A stretch of 64,000 nt of DNA from Janthinobacterium sp. 1_2014MBL_MicDiv. Lineage in GTDB: Bacteria; Pseudomonadota; Gammaproteobacteria; Burkholderiales; Burkholderiaceae_D. Of the stretch, positions 25,111 through 33,277 are shown one piece after another. Both the position numbers and the translations under genes were made by a program. The notes below the pieces were generated by a model. That model searched no databases. It saw nothing but the letters and a program-made list of their open reading frames with translations, and was not told the DNA's origin. The DNA lies in assembly GCF_001865675.1 (NCBI RefSeq), contig NZ_CP011319.1:2108001-2172000 (forward strand), read 5' to 3'. Position 1 is the stretch's first letter. Every line of letters starts with the position of its first letter.

Positions 25111-28100
25111 GCGCGCCGGACGCCTTCGCGCTGAGCGCCGAGCAGCGCGCCGTGCCGCCCGATGCGGGCATGCTGCAGCTGACGGTGAATATCGCAGGCC
25201 AGCCCGACATGGCGCGCCTGCGCGTGGCGGTGGACATGCTGGCGGCGCGCCACACGCAGCTGCGCGCCCGCTTTGGCGCCGTCGACGGCTACCGCGGCCT
25301 GCGTCAGTGGATCGCGCCGCCGGCGGAGGCTGGCGAGACGCTGTCGATCCACGAGGCGCCGCAAGGCTGCCAGCTGGTGCTGCGCCTGCCGGCCCTGGTG
25401 GCGGACCGGCGCAGCATGGAAATCCTGTACCGCGACCTGGTGCGCCTGTATGACGGCGCGGCGCTGGACGAGCCGTTGCAGTACGCCGAATTCGTGGAAT
25501 GGCGGCGCGACATCGAGCAAAATGAGGAGGCCCAGGCCGGGCGCGCCTACTGGGCCGGTGCGGGCCGGCAGCCGGCGCTGCGGCTCGCCTACCGCGACGG
25601 CGCGGCGGCGGGAGCGGGGCGCGCCGCGCAATCGCGCGAGCTGTCCGCGCCGGTGGCGGCCAGCCTGGGCCGGCTGGCCGAAGCCTTCGGCGTGCCGCTG
25701 GTGGCGCTGCTGCAGGCGGCGTGGTGGGCGCTGCTGGCGCGCATCCAGGGACACGGGACGTTCAGCGCCGGCTGGCAGCATGACTGCCGCCGCGACTATG
25801 CGGTGATGGACGACGCCGTCGGCGTCTTTGAAAAGATCCTGCCGCTCGATATCGGCCTGTCGCTCGACGAGCCGTTCGGCGACTGGCTGTCGCGCTGCGC
25901 CGCCATGCTGGAGCAGCACGTGGAGGCGCAGGAATTCGCGCCCGTGGCGGCACCGCATGGCGATGCGCATTTCAGCGCGGGCTTCGCCTTGGGCGAACTG
26001 CCGGCCGGCGCGCAGGCCGGCGGCGCCTCATTTGCCTGCGGCCCGCTGCCGGCCAGCGCGGACATCTTCGAACTGGCGCTGATGGTCGAGCTGGACCAGG
26101 CCGGGGCGGCGCGGCGCCTGAGCGTGCGCCACGCACCGTGCTACGGCGCGGCGGCGGCCAGCCGGCTGCTGGAACAGCTGGCCACCTTGCTGGCGGGACT
26201 GGAGGTATGCGCCGCGCAAGCCATTTCCGCCTTGCCGCTGGTGGGCGTTGACGAACGGGAAGCGCTGCTGGCCCTGAACGGCCCGGCTGTGCGCTATGGC
26301 GCGCGCACCTTGCCCGAACGGATCGGCGATTGGGCGCGCCTGACGCCCGGCGCGCCGGCGCTGCAGGCGCGCGACATGCAGCTCGACTATGCGCAGCTGG
26401 ACGAACGCGTCAACCGCCTGGCGCACTGGCTGCGCGCGCAGGGCGTGGGCAGCGAAAGCATCGTGGCGCTGGCCCTGCCGCGCAGCGGCGAACTGGTCGT
26501 GGCGCTGCTGGCCGTGATGCGCGCCGGCGGCGCCTACCTGCCGCTGGAGCCGGAGTGGCCTGCCGCGCGCACGGAGGCGATCCTCGGCGACGCCAGGCCG
26601 GTGCTGCTGCTGACGCCGGGGGAGGAGGGCCGGCGCGGCGGCGTGCGCTGCGTGTCCCTGGCCGCCATCGCGCCGCAGCTGCAAGCCTGGCCGGCGACGG
26701 CGCCGGAGCAGCAGCCCGACGCGACGCAGGCGGCGTACGTGCTGTACACCTCCGGCTCGACCGGTGCGCCGAAGGGGGTGGTGGTGGAGCACCGGCACCT
26801 GCTCAATTACGCGCTGGCGGCCAGCGAGCAGCTGGGCCTGGACGGCGCGCGGCGCTTTGCCCTCAGTTCCGCGCTGGCGGCGGACCTGGGCAACACGGCG
26901 CTGTTCGGCGCGCTGCTGCATGGCGCTTGCCTGGTGGTGGCCGATGCGCAGGACATGCAGGCGCCGGCCGCGTTTGCGCGCTTCATCCGCGACGGCCGCA
27001 TCGATTGCCTGAAGATCGTGCCATCGCACCTGGACGCGCTGCTCGACGAACACGATGCGGCGCTGCCGGCCACCATCGTGCTGGGCGGCGAGGCCGCGCC
27101 GCGCCGCCTGCTGCAGCGCATCCATGCACTGGCGCCGGCCAGCCGCGTCTTCAACCACTACGGCCCCACCGAGACCACCGTCGGCGTCATGACGCACGCG
27201 CCGGACCTCGCCGCGCCGTTGCCGGCCGTGCTGCCGCTGACGCGGGTGCTGGCCAATTGCCGCGTGCTGGTGCTCGACAGCCATGGCGCGCTGGCCGCCA
27301 CCGGCTCGCTGGGGGAGCTGCATGTGGGTGGCGCGCAGCTGTGCCGCAGCTACCTGAACCGGCCCGGCGCGCTGTTCGTGGCCGATCCCCTGCTGGCGGG
27401 CGAAAAACTCTACCGTACCGGCGACCTGGCGCGCTACCTGCCCGATGGCGGCCTGGAACTGGCGGGGCGCGCCGACCATCAGGTCAAGCTGCGCGGCTTT
27501 CGCGTCGAGCCGGGCGAAGTCGAGGCGGCGCTGCTGGCCCTGCCCGGCGTGCGCCAGGCCGTGGTCGCCCCGCGTGGCGAGGACGGCGGGCGCCATCTGG
27601 TGGCATGGGTGGTGGCGCACGAGGGACAGCAGGGGCAGGAAGAGGCCTGGCATGCGGCCCTGCGCGCCTGCCTGCCCGAGGTGATGCTGCCGGCGGCCAT
27701 CGTGGTGCTGCCGCAGTTGCCGCGCCTGGGCAATGGCAAGGTCGACCTGCGCGCGCTGCCCGCGCCGCGCCCGCGGCAGGCGCCGCAGTTGCCGCGCACC
27801 GGGCCCGTTTCCGCCCTCGAGTGGCTGCTGGCGTACCTGATGGGCGAGGTGCTGGAGCAGGATGCGCCGGGCGCGGATGAGGATTTCTTTGCGCTGGGCG
27901 GACATTCGCTGCTGGTGATCAAGCTGGTGGGCCGCATCCGCAAGGCGCTGCAGCTGGAGTTCGCCCCTGGCCTGGTGTTCGACCACGCCACGCCGGCGGC
28001 GCTGGCGCGCGCCTTGTCGGCGCTCGAGGGCGAGGCGGGCCGCCTGGAGCAGGTGGCGGGGCTGCGGCGCCAGCTGGCCGGCATGACGCCGGAGGCGCGC

Positions 28101-28130
28101 GCGGCGCTGCGCCAGGGCGCGCCGGCCTAG
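25107..28130 (+). CDS. NRPS2: interface-like C domain-A(Asp)-T
   Basis: 1007 aa, ATGA overlap with NRPS1. The first ~430 residues have the condensation-domain fold pattern, but the HHxxxDG site is replaced by P-A-L-V-A-D-R near residue 94, so it cannot catalyse condensation in the normal way. The A domain (YTSGSTGAPKG near 545; D-L-G-N-T-A) gives pocket code D-L-T-K-V-G-H-V-G-K, an Asp code. T is GGHS (S934). Because NRPS1 ends with an active C domain plus hydroxylase, NRPS2 looks like the remainder of a C-hydroxylase-interface-A-T module. Its N-terminal domain then fits the interface domains described for siderophore Asp beta-hydroxylases. It ends 4 bp into the convergent FhuF-like gene. Confidence 0.9.
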   Translation: MSAPDAFALSAEQRAVPPDAGMLQLTVNIAGQPDMARLRVAVDMLAARHTQLRARFGAVDGYRGLRQWIAPPAEAGETLSIHEAPQGCQLVLRLPALVADRRSMEILYRDLVRLYDGAALDEPLQYAEFVEWRRDIEQNEEAQAGRAYWAGAGRQPALRLAYRDGAAAGAGRAAQSRELSAPVAASLGRLAEAFGVPLVALLQAAWWALLARIQGHGTFSAGWQHDCRRDYAVMDDAVGVFEKILPLDIGLSLDEPFGDWLSRCAAMLEQHVEAQEFAPVAAPHGDAHFSAGFALGELPAGAQAGGASFACGPLPASADIFELALMVELDQAGAARRLSVRHAPCYGAAAASRLLEQLATLLAGLEVCAAQAISALPLVGVDEREALLALNGPAVRYGARTLPERIGDWARLTPGAPALQARDMQLDYAQLDERVNRLAHWLRAQGVGSESIVALALPRSGELVVALLAVMRAGGAYLPLEPEWPAARTEAILGDARPVLLLTPGEEGRRGGVRCVSLAAIAPQLQAWPATAPEQQPDATQAAYVLYTSGSTGAPKGVVVEHRHLLNYALAASEQLGLDGARRFALSSALAADLGNTALFGALLHGACLVVADAQDMQAPAAFARFIRDGRIDCLKIVPSHLDALLDEHDAALPATIVLGGEAAPRRLLQRIHALAPASRVFNHYGPTETTVGVMTHAPDLAAPLPAVLPLTRVLANCRVLVLDSHGALAATGSLGELHVGGAQLCRSYLNRPGALFVADPLLAGEKLYRTGDLARYLPDGGLELAGRADHQVKLRGFRVEPGEVEAALLALPGVRQAVVAPRGEDGGRHLVAWVVAHEGQQGQEEAWHAALRACLPEVMLPAAIVVLPQLPRLGNGKVDLRALPAPRPRQAPQLPRTGPVSALEWLLAYLMGEVLEQDAPGADEDFFALGGHSLLVIKLVGRIRKALQLEFAPGLVFDHATPAALARALSALEGEAGRLEQVAGLRRQLAGMTPEARAALRQGAPA

Positions 28131-28903
28131 CGGAGATTGCGCTGCGCCGCCTGGCGCTGCCTGCAGTCGAGCGGACAGTCGGCGCAGAAATCGAGCCGCA
28201 GCCGGTAGCGCAGGCAGCACAGCTGGCGCTGGCGCACGTTGGCCACCAGGCGCGTGGGCTGGTGCATGGGGTTGGCAAGCCGGTCCGGCCACTGCGCGCT
28301 GGCGCACAGGAAGGCCAGGTCGGCGGCGATGCGCGGCTGCGATCCCATCAGCATCTGGCATTGCAGCAGCGTTTCCTCGGCGATCACGGCGGCATTGTTC
28401 CACAGCAGGCGCGGCGCCAAACGGCATTGCCTGGCCAGCGCGTCCACCACCGGCGCCAAGTGACCGCGCACCAGCGGCTGCAGGCGCGCGGCGCTGTCCA
28501 GATCGGGCGATGCCGCGCCGGCGTCTTCCAGCAGGAAACGCAGCGGCGCGCCATCGGCAGCGGCCAGGAAACGCACGCGCCCGGGGGCGAGTGGGAAGCG
28601 CCAGCCGCAGGCGGCCGATGCCGCCAGCACGGGCACGAGCAGGGCGTTGAAATACAGCTTGGACCAGGTCGACGCCAGCGCCTTCGGATGGGCGCCGGGA
28701 AAGCGCAGGGCAAACCGGGCCAGCGCCGCCGGCAGCTGCGGGCCGTCGAGGAAGGCCGCGAGCACGGTGCCAGCGGGAGCGGTGGAGTCGGCCACGGCCA
28801 GCGCCGCCCCATACGCGGCCAGCTCGCCGTGGAACAGCTGGGGCAGGGGGCCGATCAGGCAATGGTGCGGGTTCGGGGCGTGCAGGGGCAGGGACATGGT
28901 CAT
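28127..28903 (-). CDS. FhuF-like siderophore-iron reductase
   Basis: 258 aa. The C-terminus carries the [2Fe-2S] cysteine cluster C-C-L-R-Y-R-L-R-L-D-F-C-A-D-C, that is CC-x9-C-x2-C, one residue shorter between cysteines than the CC-x10-C-x2-C usually quoted for FhuF. FhuF family proteins reduce ferric iron in imported hydroxamate siderophores in the cytoplasm. The ATG at 28903 is chosen from the start of recognisable sequence; its ribosome-binding site is weak. It is read against the rest of the cluster, convergent with NRPS2 (4-bp overlap) and divergent from the ABC exporter across a Fur-like array. Confidence 0.82.
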   Translation of the reverse strand: MTMSLPLHAPNPHHCLIGPLPQLFHGELAAYGAALAVADSTAPAGTVLAAFLDGPQLPAALARFALRFPGAHPKALASTWSKLYFNALLVPVLAASAACGWRFPLAPGRVRFLAAADGAPLRFLLEDAGAASPDLDSAARLQPLVRGHLAPVVDALARQCRLAPRLLWNNAAVIAEETLLQCQMLMGSQPRIAADLAFLCASAQWPDRLANPMHQPTRLVANVRQRQLCCLRYRLRLDFCADCPLDCRQRQAAQRNLR

Positions 28904-28954
28904 CGATTCTTCGTGGCTCGACACGTATAAATAAATACATGCTTTGGTTGCGGT

Positions 28955-29024
28955 AATAACAATTCTCATCTATTATCATTCAAATGTAAATGTGAAGCAT
29001 TCTCATTTGCATTCTTATTCTCAT
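28955..29024. promoter_or_regulatory. Fur-like operator array between fhuF-like and exporter genes
   Basis: On the minus strand, 28955-28973 reads A-T-A-G-A-T-G-A-G-A-A-T-T-G-T-T-A-T-T, close to the GATAATGATAATCATTATC Fur consensus. ATTCTCAT occurs three times (28962, 28999, 29017), and a 10-mer TCAAATGTAA is repeated exactly 50 bp apart (28980 and 29030). The region is AT-rich and divergent, as expected for iron control of both genes. Fur binding is inferred. Confidence 0.5.
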
Positions 29025-29092
29025 TAACATCAAATGTAACTGATTCGGCACTACTTCTCTCACCGATGTCCTTCTGATTTGAGGCTGTTTGC

Positions 29093-30751
29093 ATGAACGT
29101 TTTCCTGTCCCTGATCCGGCGCTTCCGCGTCTTGCTGCTGCTTACTTCCGTGGCCAGCGTGTGCAGCGCGCTGGCTGGCATCGGCCTGATCAGTGCGATC
29201 AACCAGCGCATCGCCGCACCGGCAACGCCGGGTGCGCACTGGGCCCTCGTCTTTGGCGCCTTGCTGCTGGTGCTGTTCGTCTGCGGTTTCGCCTCCCAGG
29301 CCCTGCTGACGGCGCTCGGCCACCGGGTGGTGTACGAAATGCGCCTGGTCATGCTCAAGCGCGTGCTCGATACGGGCATCGAGCGCCTCGAGCAGATAGG
29401 CGCGGCGGCCCTGTATGCGGCGCTGACCAAGGACGTGGCGGCCATCGGCATGGCCTTCAACCGCCTGCCCTTCGTGCTGTACAACGGTGTGCTGGTGCTG
29501 GGCGGCTTTGTTTATCTGGCCTGGCTGTCGTGGCAGCTATTCCTGTTGACCATTGTCGCCGTGGGCGGCGGCGCCCTGTTTGCGCAAGTCATGATGCTGC
29601 GCATGCGCGCATTGATGAAGCAGGTGCGCGAAACGGATGACGCGATCTTTGCCGGCTACGAGGGCGCCATCGAAGGGCGCTGCGAGCTGGCCTTGAACGC
29701 CACGCGCAAGCAGCTGTTCTTCGAGCAGGACTTCACGCCGGCCGCCGAACGGGCGCGCCGGCTGGAAGTGCGCGCCGACCGTTACTGGATCTTCAGCCTG
29801 AACTGGGGCGCCGTACTGATCCTCGGCCTGGCCGGCTTGATGTTCGTCGCCGGCGATTATTTCGCCGTGCCGGCGCAGGCCGTGGTGGCCTTCGTGCTGG
29901 TGCTGATGTTCCTGCGCATGCCATTGAACGACCTGGTCGAAGGCTTGCCGATGCTGTTGTCGGGCAGCGTGGCGCTGGAAAAGATCGACAGCCTGGCGCT
30001 CGAGGCGCATCGCGCCGGCTTCGACGTGCAGCCTGCCGCCGCGCCGGTGGCGCCGGGCCTGCCGCTGCTGCTGCTGCAGGACGTGCAGTACCAGTATCCG
30101 CATGCCAGCGATGAATACGGCTTCCGTTTGGGACCGGTCAACCTGCAGCTGACGTCAGGCGAAATCCTCTTCATCGTCGGCGGCAATGGCAGCGGCAAAT
30201 CGACGCTGGCGCGCATCCTGACGGGGCTGTACCAGCCGTCGGCAGGGCGCATCGAGCTGCTGGGCAAGGAGGCCGGCGCCGGCAACAGCGCCTGGTACCG
30301 CAGCCATTTTTCCACCGTGTTCTCGAATTTCCACCTGTTCCAGGGACTGGTCGGGCCGCTCGGCACGTTCGACCCGGCGCTGGCGCAGGCCTTTTTGCAG
30401 CGCCTGCGCCTGGAGCGCAAGGTCGCGCTGCACGACGGCCGCCTGTCCACCGTGCGCCTGTCGCAGGGACAGCGCAAGCGCCTGGCGCTGCTGATGGCGC
30501 ATGTGGAACAGCGCCCCATCCTGCTGCTCGACGAGTGGGCGGCCGACCAGGACCCGCCATTCCGCGACTTCTTTTACCGCGAGCTGCTGCCGGAACTGCG
30601 CCGCGGCGGCAAGACCGTGATCGCCATCAGTCATGACGACCGCTATTTTGGCGTGGCCGACCGCGTGCTGCGCTGCGACGGTGGCGTGCTGCAGCCGCTG
30701 GCCGTGGCGCGCGGCGTGCGCGACAGCGCGGCGGACCTGAGCGCGGCCTGA
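29093..30751 (+). CDS. Cyclic peptide/siderophore ABC exporter (SyrD/PvdE type)
   Basis: 552 aa half-transporter with membrane and ATPase domains fused. About six hydrophobic segments fill residues 1-290; the nucleotide-binding domain has G-G-N-G-S-G-K-S-T (Walker A), V-R-L-S-Q-G-Q-R-K-R-L-A-L (signature), I-L-L-L-D-E-W-A-A-D-Q-D-P (Walker B) and I-S-H-D-D-R-Y-F (switch His). The DEWAADQDP variant is typical of the PvdE/SyrD branch, which moves peptide siderophores or precursors across the inner membrane. ATG at 29093 with GAGG upstream. It is the first gene of the second rightward block. Confidence 0.92.
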   Translation: MNVFLSLIRRFRVLLLLTSVASVCSALAGIGLISAINQRIAAPATPGAHWALVFGALLLVLFVCGFASQALLTALGHRVVYEMRLVMLKRVLDTGIERLEQIGAAALYAALTKDVAAIGMAFNRLPFVLYNGVLVLGGFVYLAWLSWQLFLLTIVAVGGGALFAQVMMLRMRALMKQVRETDDAIFAGYEGAIEGRCELALNATRKQLFFEQDFTPAAERARRLEVRADRYWIFSLNWGAVLILGLAGLMFVAGDYFAVPAQAVVAFVLVLMFLRMPLNDLVEGLPMLLSGSVALEKIDSLALEAHRAGFDVQPAAAPVAPGLPLLLLQDVQYQYPHASDEYGFRLGPVNLQLTSGEILFIVGGNGSGKSTLARILTGLYQPSAGRIELLGKEAGAGNSAWYRSHFSTVFSNFHLFQGLVGPLGTFDPALAQAFLQRLRLERKVALHDGRLSTVRLSQGQRKRLALLMAHVEQRPILLLDEWAADQDPPFRDFFYRELLPELRRGGKTVIAISHDDRYFGVADRVLRCDGGVLQPLAVARGVRDSAADLSAA

Positions 30752-30820
30752 CGCGGCCCTGCCGCTTGCCTGTCACCTGTTACCTGCAACCCATCAGTGA
30801 TTCAGAACGAGGATATCAAC

Positions 30821-31912
30821 ATGGCCGAGAACGTACAGCATCACCCGAGGGAATTTGTCACGCAGCGCGCCGGGGCGGCGGCCCTGTACACCGCCGTCGA
30901 TGGCGCGCAATTGATCGTCACGCTGGACGGCGCGGCCGTGCAGCGCTGGCAGATGGCCGGCGCCGCGTCCGGACTGCAGCTCACCTTGCAGTCCGGCGGC
31001 GAGGGCGCGCTGGCGCGCGACGCGGCATTGGCCGCCTGTGAAACGGCGTTCGCGCTGTATCCGGGCGAAGCCGGCGTGCAGCTGGCGGGCGCGCCGGCGG
31101 CGCTGGCCGCGCCATTGCTGCAGGGCGCGGCGCTGGACGCGGGCGCCGGCATGCTGCAGCTGCCGGCCCAGCGCTTCTGGCAAGAGTCCGGCCTCTGGCT
31201 GACGCGGCCAGGCAGCGGCGCCTATCCCTTGCAATATGTCATGAGCAATGGCCAGCGCCACCCGCTGCGCGCGCCCAAGCCGTCCGGCCAGGTGTATGCG
31301 CGCCACATACCCTGGCTGAACCAGGTGCTGTCGCTGCGCACTGTCGACATCGACGGCGACCTGGCCACCTTCCACCGCTGGATGAACGACCCGCGCGTGG
31401 CGCATTTCTGGCAGGAGGAAGGCGACCTGGCCAAGCACCGCGCCTACCTCGAGCAATTGCAGGCGGACCCGCACATGCTGCCGCTGATCGGCTGCGCCGA
31501 CGGCAGGCCGTTCGGCTATTTCGAAGTCTACTGGGCCAGGGAAAACCGCATCGGCCCGTATTGCGAGGCGGCGGACTTCGACCGTGGCTGGCATGTGCTG
31601 ATCGGCGAGGAAGACGTGCGCGGCCGCCCCTGGGTGACGGCCTGGCTGCCGTCGCTGATGCACTACATCTTCCTCGACGACGTGCGCACCCAGCGCATCG
31701 TCGGCGAACCGCGCGCCGACCACCACCAGCAGATCAATAACCTGGACCGCAACGGCTTTGCCAAGATCAAGGAATTCGATTTCCCGCACAAGCGCGCCAT
31801 GCTGGTGACCCTGCTGCGCGAGCGCTTCTTCGGCGAACGGCGCCTGGTGCCGCCCGGCGTGGCGGAACACGAGCTGTCCTATTTCAACCACCTTGCCACG
31901 CGAAGCGAGTGA
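30821..31912 (+). CDS. N-hydroxyornithine acyltransferase (IucB/AlcB-like GNAT)
   Basis: 363 aa. The C-terminal half has the siderophore acetyltransferase pattern: F-H-R-W-M-N-D-P-R-V-A-H-F-W, then G-Y-F-E-V-Y-W-A, G-W-H-V-L-I-G-E-E-D-V-R-G-R and R-I-V-G-E-P-R-A-D-H. Family members acylate an N-hydroxylated amine with an acyl-CoA to give a hydroxamate. It lies next to an ornithine N5-hydroxylase, so the product is probably N5-acyl-N5-hydroxyornithine (acetyl most likely, but the acyl group cannot be read). The ATG at 30821 has GAGG eight bases upstream; an earlier in-frame ATG has none. Confidence 0.88.
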   Translation: MAENVQHHPREFVTQRAGAAALYTAVDGAQLIVTLDGAAVQRWQMAGAASGLQLTLQSGGEGALARDAALAACETAFALYPGEAGVQLAGAPAALAAPLLQGAALDAGAGMLQLPAQRFWQESGLWLTRPGSGAYPLQYVMSNGQRHPLRAPKPSGQVYARHIPWLNQVLSLRTVDIDGDLATFHRWMNDPRVAHFWQEEGDLAKHRAYLEQLQADPHMLPLIGCADGRPFGYFEVYWARENRIGPYCEAADFDRGWHVLIGEEDVRGRPWVTAWLPSLMHYIFLDDVRTQRIVGEPRADHHQQINNLDRNGFAKIKEFDFPHKRAMLVTLLRERFFGERRLVPPGVAEHELSYFNHLATRSE

Positions 31913-31914
31913 CC

Positions 31915-33240
31915 ATGCAAGCCAATTACCTCGTGCATGACCTGATCGGCATCGGCTTCGGCCCGTCCAACCTGGCATTGGCCATCGCCTTGCGCGAGGC
32001 GGCCCCCGCCGACGGCGCGCTCGACGCCTGTTTCATCGAGCAGAAGCCCGACTTCGTCTGGCATGGCGACATGCTGCTCGACGACAGCCGCATGCAGATC
32101 TCGTTCCTGAAGGACCTGGTCACCCTGCGCAATCCGGCCAGCCCCTACACCTTCATCAATTACCTGCAGCAGCACGGGCGCCTGCAGGACTTCATCAACC
32201 TGAAGACGTTTTATCCGAGTCGCCACGAATTCAACGACTACCTGCGCTGGGCGGCGGGGCGTTTCGCGGCCGATTGCCATTATGGCGAAGAAGTGGTGGC
32301 GGTCGAACCGGTGCTGCGCGATGGCGTGCTCGATCATCTGTGCGTGCGCTCGCGCCAGCATGGCGGCGCCGAGCGCCTGCGCTATGCGCGCAACGTGGTG
32401 CTCAGCGTGGGCGGCGCGCCGCACATCCCGCCGGTGTTCGCCGCCTGGCGCGACGACGCGCGCGTGTTTCATTCCTCGCGCTACCTGGCGGGGCTGGCCG
32501 CCTTGCCCGCGCCGCGCCGCGTGGCCGTGGTCGGCGCGGGACAGAGCGCGGCCGAGATCTTTCTCGACCTGATCGCGCGCGGCCCCGGCATGCAGGTCGA
32601 CCTGATCGCGCGCAACGCCGTGCTGCGCCCGGCCGACGACAGCGCCTTCGTCAACCAGATCTTCAATCCCGAATATACGGACTATGTGTACCAGCGCAGT
32701 TCCGACGCGCGGCGCAGCCTGATCGATGACCTCAGCAACACCAATTACGCGGTGGTCGACACGGGCCTCATCGAGCGCATCTACGACTTGCTGTACCAGC
32801 AGAAGGTGCGCGGCAGCGAACGCCACCGCGTGCTGTTCGAGCATGAAGTGGCCAACCTGCGCGGCGGCGACGACGGCGCCCTGCTGGCGGAGCTGCGCCA
32901 TGGCGATGGCGGCCCGTCCGGTACCTGCCGCTACGACGCCGTGGTGCTGGCCACCGGCTATCAGCGCCAGACGCACCGGCGTTTGCTGGCGCCGCTGGCC
33001 CAGTGGTTCGACGCCGGCGACGTGGCGCGCGACTACCGGCTGCGCGGACCGCAGGACTGCGCGGCGGGCATCTTCCTGCAAGGCTGCTGCGAAGACACGC
33101 ACGGCCTGAGCGACACCCTGCTGTCGGTGCTGGCGATCCGCTCGCAGGAGATCGCCGACGCCATGCTGGAGCAGCGCCGCCAGTGGGGCCATCCCGGCGC
33201 CGGCTCCCGCTCCCGCAGGGAAAGCGCGCACGCCTGTTGA
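31915..33240 (+). CDS. L-ornithine N5-monooxygenase (PvdA/SidA family)
   Basis: 441 aa FAD/NADPH enzyme making N5-hydroxyornithine. FAD site D-L-I-G-I-G-F-G-P-S-N-L-A-L-A-I; substrate region M-Q-I-S-F-L-K-D-L-V-T-L-R-N-P; NADPH site V-A-V-V-G-A-G-Q-S-A-A-E-I-F; C-terminal L-A-T-G-Y-Q. These are the PvdA-type motifs. A GTG at 31909 overlaps the upstream stop (GTGA) and is an alternative start; the ATG two codons later gives the usual N-terminus. Coupled to the acyltransferase, it supplies the hydroxamate building block. Confidence 0.93.
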   Translation: MQANYLVHDLIGIGFGPSNLALAIALREAAPADGALDACFIEQKPDFVWHGDMLLDDSRMQISFLKDLVTLRNPASPYTFINYLQQHGRLQDFINLKTFYPSRHEFNDYLRWAAGRFAADCHYGEEVVAVEPVLRDGVLDHLCVRSRQHGGAERLRYARNVVLSVGGAPHIPPVFAAWRDDARVFHSSRYLAGLAALPAPRRVAVVGAGQSAAEIFLDLIARGPGMQVDLIARNAVLRPADDSAFVNQIFNPEYTDYVYQRSSDARRSLIDDLSNTNYAVVDTGLIERIYDLLYQQKVRGSERHRVLFEHEVANLRGGDDGALLAELRHGDGGPSGTCRYDAVVLATGYQRQTHRRLLAPLAQWFDAGDVARDYRLRGPQDCAAGIFLQGCCEDTHGLSDTLLSVLAIRSQEIADAMLEQRRQWGHPGAGSRSRRESAHAC

Positions 33241-33277
33241 AATCCGATTTTTCCATGCACGATTCGAGGAGATGTTG

